Positions 52,440 through 55,003 of a DNA stretch of 55,003 nucleotides are shown one piece after another (position 1 is the first letter of the stretch; every line of letters begins with the position of its first letter). The position numbers and the translations under genes were made by a program. Under the pieces are notes generated by a model that had not been told where the DNA came from, did no database searches, and worked only from the letters and a program-made list of their open reading frames with translations. Where the stretch lies: positions 1 to 55,003 of the forward strand of contig JAGQHB010000055.1 of the NCBI GenBank assembly GCA_020432045.1. Reading direction: 5' to 3'. Source of the DNA: Dehalococcoidia bacterium (GTDB lineage: Bacteria; Chloroflexota; Dehalococcoidia; Tepidiformales; Tepidiformaceae).

Positions 52440-53159
52440 ATGGTGGAAGCACCGATCCCCGGGCACGTGTTTACAAAACGCCGCGATGGCAGGCGGGAGA
52501 TCCTGCTGCACCGTTCGGTGGCGGTCGTTGGCGAGCGAAAGGTCGAAATCAAGGCTGCGCGGTCGGCCGTGTTTCTGCCACTTGGCCTGCTGTTGCTGTG
52601 CGCTGGGCTATTGGCGTGGGTTGCAACAACAAGTTCGGCGCCGCTCTGGGCGTTGATTACGATCCTGTTGTTTTCGCTCATGGCAGTACCGGTATCGGTG
52701 ATGGGGCTCGTGGGCGGGATCGTCGGCGCTGACGTAGTAGTGGATGCGGAGAAGGGTTCGGCCACCTGGCAGCAGGGGTACCTCGGGATGGGCATCGGGA
52801 CGAAAGAGCTGGTGCCGTTCGGGAAGATTGACTACCTGCAGGTGAGCGTGGAAGGCGAAGAGGCGGACCGCTGGCGGGACAACCGCGACGACGTCCGCCA
52901 GTTCACGCTTTCACTGGTGAAGGTGAGCGGGAAACGGTTGACGCTGGCGCAGATCCCGGTGCCAGCTCACGCGCAGGAAGACGGGATGGACCGGGCGCTG
53001 GCGGTCGGCCACGCAGTTGCGGCGCTGACTGGCGCGGAAGTACGGATCCCCGATGGCTGGGAGCTGATGGAAGTGGACAGCGAGACGCTCGAACCGGTCG
53101 CCGCGCCTCCGCGGCCGAAAGCCGACCGGGCGACGCCGAGGCCGCGCCGCCGGAAATGA
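52440..53159 (+). CDS. Membrane protein with PH-like cytoplasmic part
   Basis: A 239-residue protein of unknown function. The N-terminal 40 residues look like a beta-strand region, followed by two hydrophobic helices (LGLLLLCAGLLAWVA and LITILLFSLMAVPVSVMGLV). The rest is soluble (DAEKGSATWQQGYLGMGIG, DYLQVSVEGEEADRWRDNRDD, VKVSGKRLTLAQIP), reminiscent of PH-like sensor domains, and ends in a basic tail. It begins 32 nt after recQ, and its last codons overlap the RNA methyltransferase start (ATGA), so the two are cotranslated. Confidence 0.6.
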   Translation: MVEAPIPGHVFTKRRDGRREILLHRSVAVVGERKVEIKAARSAVFLPLGLLLLCAGLLAWVATTSSAPLWALITILLFSLMAVPVSVMGLVGGIVGADVVVDAEKGSATWQQGYLGMGIGTKELVPFGKIDYLQVSVEGEEADRWRDNRDDVRQFTLSLVKVSGKRLTLAQIPVPAHAQEDGMDRALAVGHAVAALTGAEVRIPDGWELMEVDSETLEPVAAPPRPKADRATPRPRRRK

Positions 53160-53944
53160 TCCTCGCGAGCCTTCAGAATCCACGGGTGAAGGCCGCCGTG
53201 CGGCTGCGGGAGCGGCGCCACCGCGACGCCGAGGGTCTGATGCTGGTGGAAGGCCACGACGAGCTGACGCTGGGCATCGAAGCAGGGCTGGCGCCGGTGA
53301 CGCTGTTCGTGACGGCAGCGCATATTGAAACGCCGTTGACACGACAGTGTGCGAGCCTCGGCGCGGACGTGTTCGAGACGACCAAGGATGTGTTTGCGAA
53401 GCTGGCGTACCGAGAGCACCCGGATGGATGGCTGGCGGTCGCGAGGACGCCGGAAACGGGGCTCGAAAGGCTCCAGCTGCCAGCAGAGGCGCTTGTGCTC
53501 GTGATCGATGGCGTGGAGAAACCGGGAAATCTAGGGGCGATGCTGCGAACGGCCGACGCGGCGGGCGTGCACGGCGTGATCCTGAGCGATGCGGGCACGG
53601 ATCCGTTTAATCCGAACGTCGTGCGGGCCAGTAAAGGGACCGTATTCAGCGTGCCGTTGGCGGTAGCGGGGCCAGACGAGGGGATCGGCTGGCTGCACGA
53701 ACGCGGGGTCACGGTCGCGACGGCCACACCGGAGAGCCGGGTTGTGTACACGAAGGCGTCGCTGCCGGGTAGCCTGGCGCTGGTCGTCGGCGCTGAAGAT
53801 GCGGGGGTTTCGACGGCATGGCGCGGGGCGGCGGCGTTTTCGGTAAAGATCCCCATGGCCGGCAGGGTAAATTCGCTGAATGTGGCGACTGCCGCGGCAT
53901 TGCTGCTGTACGAGGTTGTGCGGCAGCGAGCCCAGAAGGGTTAG
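53156..53944 (+). CDS. TrmH/SpoU family RNA 2'-O-methyltransferase
   Basis: A 262-residue SPOUT-class enzyme. Motif 1 is EKPGNLGAMLRTADAAGVHG, motif 2 is LVVGAEDAGVS, motif 3 is IPMAGRVNSLNVATAAALLLYE, forming the trefoil knot that binds S-adenosyl methionine. An N-terminal substrate-binding domain (LQNPRVKAAVRLRERRHR, LMLVEGHDELTLGIEAGL) matches rRNA methyltransferases such as RlmB/TsnR. Target nucleotide unknown. Start ATG overlaps the preceding stop codon. Confidence 0.9.
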   Translation: MILASLQNPRVKAAVRLRERRHRDAEGLMLVEGHDELTLGIEAGLAPVTLFVTAAHIETPLTRQCASLGADVFETTKDVFAKLAYREHPDGWLAVARTPETGLERLQLPAEALVLVIDGVEKPGNLGAMLRTADAAGVHGVILSDAGTDPFNPNVVRASKGTVFSVPLAVAGPDEGIGWLHERGVTVATATPESRVVYTKASLPGSLALVVGAEDAGVSTAWRGAAAFSVKIPMAGRVNSLNVATAAALLLYEVVRQRAQKG

Positions 53945-53990
53945 GATCAACGGGGGCAACGCGCCGAGGTGCGTTGCCAGGGAGGTTGAA

Positions 53991-54389
53991 ATGGACGACG
54001 CGCTGCTGGCACTGCGGGATGCGAAGACTATCGCCGTGGTGGGGCTTGATACACGGAAGGAACGTACGGCGTACCAGATCGCGAGCTATTTACAGGGCGC
54101 GGGCTACCGGATCATCCCGGTTTGGTTCCAGCAGGAGGCGGACGAGGTGCTCGGCGAGCGGGCGTACGCTCGGGTGCAGGACATCCCGGAAAAGGTCGAC
54201 TTCGTGGACGTCTTTGTGCGATCGGAACAGACCGACGCAGTGATCGATGATGCGATCGCAGCACGCGTGGGCACCGTCTGGCTGCAGCAAGGGATCGTCA
54301 ACGAGGCGGGCCTGGAGCGGGCACGGGCGGCGGGACTGGTGGCAACGCAGGATCGTTGCACGAAGGTAGAGCACCGGGACTTTTTGTAG
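53991..54389 (+). CDS. CoA-binding domain protein (YccU-like)
   Basis: A 132-residue Rossmann-like CoA-binding protein. IAVVGLDTRKERTAYQIASYLQGAGYRIIPV is the nucleotide-binding beta-alpha-beta, and the end [23 protein letters not shown] then QDRCTKVEHRDF matches small CoA-binding proteins related to succinyl-CoA synthetase alpha. It may sense acyl-CoA, but the role is unknown. GGAGG lies 6 nt before the ATG at 53991; the frame extends upstream over the methyltransferase gene and is not used. Confidence 0.87.
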   Translation: MDDALLALRDAKTIAVVGLDTRKERTAYQIASYLQGAGYRIIPVWFQQEADEVLGERAYARVQDIPEKVDFVDVFVRSEQTDAVIDDAIAARVGTVWLQQGIVNEAGLERARAAGLVATQDRCTKVEHRDFL

Positions 54390-54493
54390 GCGAACACGGA
54401 AAGGCGGCGGCCGCTGATTCGCGCGGAGCGGCGAGCCGGGTGTAGCGTATAGACACGCTTCGACCCCATGGGTTCGAGGTGTGGAGTAGTTCG

Positions 54494-54769
54494 ATGAGTA
54501 CAACCACAGACGAGCACGGGAATCCGCCAGGCGAACGCGACGCTGATCTTAGCTCGCTGATCCGATGCACGCGGTGCAAGCTCTCATATGCGCCGGCAAA
54601 ATCAACGAGCGCGCTGAAGCTCACGTATTGCAGTTTCCTCTGCGAGCTGGGGGACCTGGGATTCAGCATCCAGGGTCTCGAGCACATGCAGCTGGTGAAG
54701 AAGGGCGAAGAAGGCGAGGCTGAGGCATCGGACGAGGAGCCAGAGCCGCAGCCGATCGGGATCGTTTAA
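54494..54769 (+). CDS. Small Cys-containing protein with acidic tail
   Basis: A 91-residue protein of unknown function. The centre has SLIRCTRCKLSYAPAKST and LTYCSFLCELGDLGF: two CxxC/CxxxC pairs that could hold zinc. The C-terminus is very acidic (KKGEEGEAEASDEEPEP). GGAG lies 7 nt before the ATG at 54494. A palindromic repeat with a T-run follows the stop codon and probably terminates it. Zinc binding is inference from Cys spacing. Confidence 0.65.
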   Translation: MSTTTDEHGNPPGERDADLSSLIRCTRCKLSYAPAKSTSALKLTYCSFLCELGDLGFSIQGLEHMQLVKKGEEGEAEASDEEPEPQPIGIV

Positions 54770-54786
54770 GGGGCCAAACAGTCTTG

Positions 54787-54831
54787 GCCCCTCACCCTGC
54801 CCTCTCCCCCTGCCGGGGGCGAGGGTTTTTT
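54787..54831 (+). terminator. Palindromic repeat acting as likely terminator
   Basis: The repeat-family palindrome (CCCTC...CCCCCTGCCGGGGG...GAGGG) is followed here by six T residues, 18 nt after a stop codon, so it fits an intrinsic terminator as well as being a member of the dispersed repeat. Confidence 0.6.
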
Positions 54832-55003
54832 GGTCGTACTGAGGATCGCGGCGTGAGCTGGAAATGGATGCGGCGGAGACTCCGAAGTGGACTGGATGGC
54901 GTTGAGGATCGGGTTCTCGAGCGCCCCTCACCCTGCCCTCTCCCCCTGCCGGGGGCGAGGGTTTTTGGTCGTCCTGGGGATCATGGCGTGAGCGGGAAAT
55001 AGA
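54788..55003. repeat. 136-bp direct repeat (two copies, second cut by window end)
   Basis: CTCACCCTGCCCTCTCCCCC recurs at 54791 and 54927. Both copies continue GTTTTT-GGTCGT and then a G-A-T-C-rich stretch and GGCGTGAGC. The second copy runs past base 55003. No gene is seen here. Confidence 0.75.

Overview
The window is a continuous stretch of GC-rich bacterial chromosome made of ordinary housekeeping and metabolic genes. There is no phage, plasmid, transposase, CRISPR array, rRNA or recognisable tRNA gene. The gene set fits an aerobic member of the Chloroflexota, probably near the Dehalococcoidia. The pointers are a DUF5679 mini-protein, a DUF4012 protein next to a sortase, a pyruvate dehydrogenase operon, a very long multi-GAF histidine kinase, and many leaderless-type promoters. 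This placement is inferred from gene content, not from a tree.

Layout. 1-3.6 kb: edge of a MOSC gene with a tandemly duplicated 5' end, a flavin reductase-like protein, the tag glycosylase, an SDR, a lipoprotein and a YdhR-like protein. 3.7-6.2 kb: a serine hydrolase and an acyl-CoA dehydrogenase homologue. 6.3-11.3 kb: the transcription/translation operon nusA-ylxR-infB-rbfA-truB, without the usual rimP and with a promoter and terminator-like hairpin ahead of nusA. 11.4-15.5 kb: DUF5679 protein, IMPase-family phosphatase, aldo/keto reductase, aat, DUF2007 and dapA. 15.6-21.4 kb: secreted repeat protein, thiamine diphosphokinase, rimI, cupin, DUF4012 protein and sortase. 21.4-24.7 kb: PDH operon (E1 alpha, E1 beta, E2). 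24.7-33.1 kb: methyltransferases, a HemL-like aminotransferase, moaC, lysA, DUF309, DUF402 and argS. 33.2-42.3 kb: two 31-residue paralogous membrane mini-proteins, an HpcH-type aldolase, UbiA-type prenyltransferase, PPOX protein, IMPase, DUF429, an acyl-CoA carboxylase carboxyltransferase, a hydrolase, YbaK-type deacylase and cysS. 42.3-49.9 kb: a 2122-residue PAS/10xGAF histidine kinase, its NarL-type response regulator and a divergent stand-alone receiver. 50.3-54.8 kb: recQ, a membrane protein, an RNA 2'-O-methyltransferase, a CoA-binding protein and a small Cys-rich protein.

Two genome-scale signals stand out. First, many genes that begin a transcription unit have a TANNNT -10 box ending only 6-9 nt before the start codon and no Shine-Dalgarno, which implies leaderless mRNAs. 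This pattern also settles several start codons. Second, a family of GC-rich imperfect palindromes (arms CCCTC/GAGGG) recurs between genes, alone or inside 119-, 136- and 194-bp tandem duplications. One of these duplications copied the 5' end of the MOSC gene. The best candidates for undescribed biology are the 31-residue protein pair, the giant GAF-array kinase locus and the structured leaders ahead of nusA and cysS.
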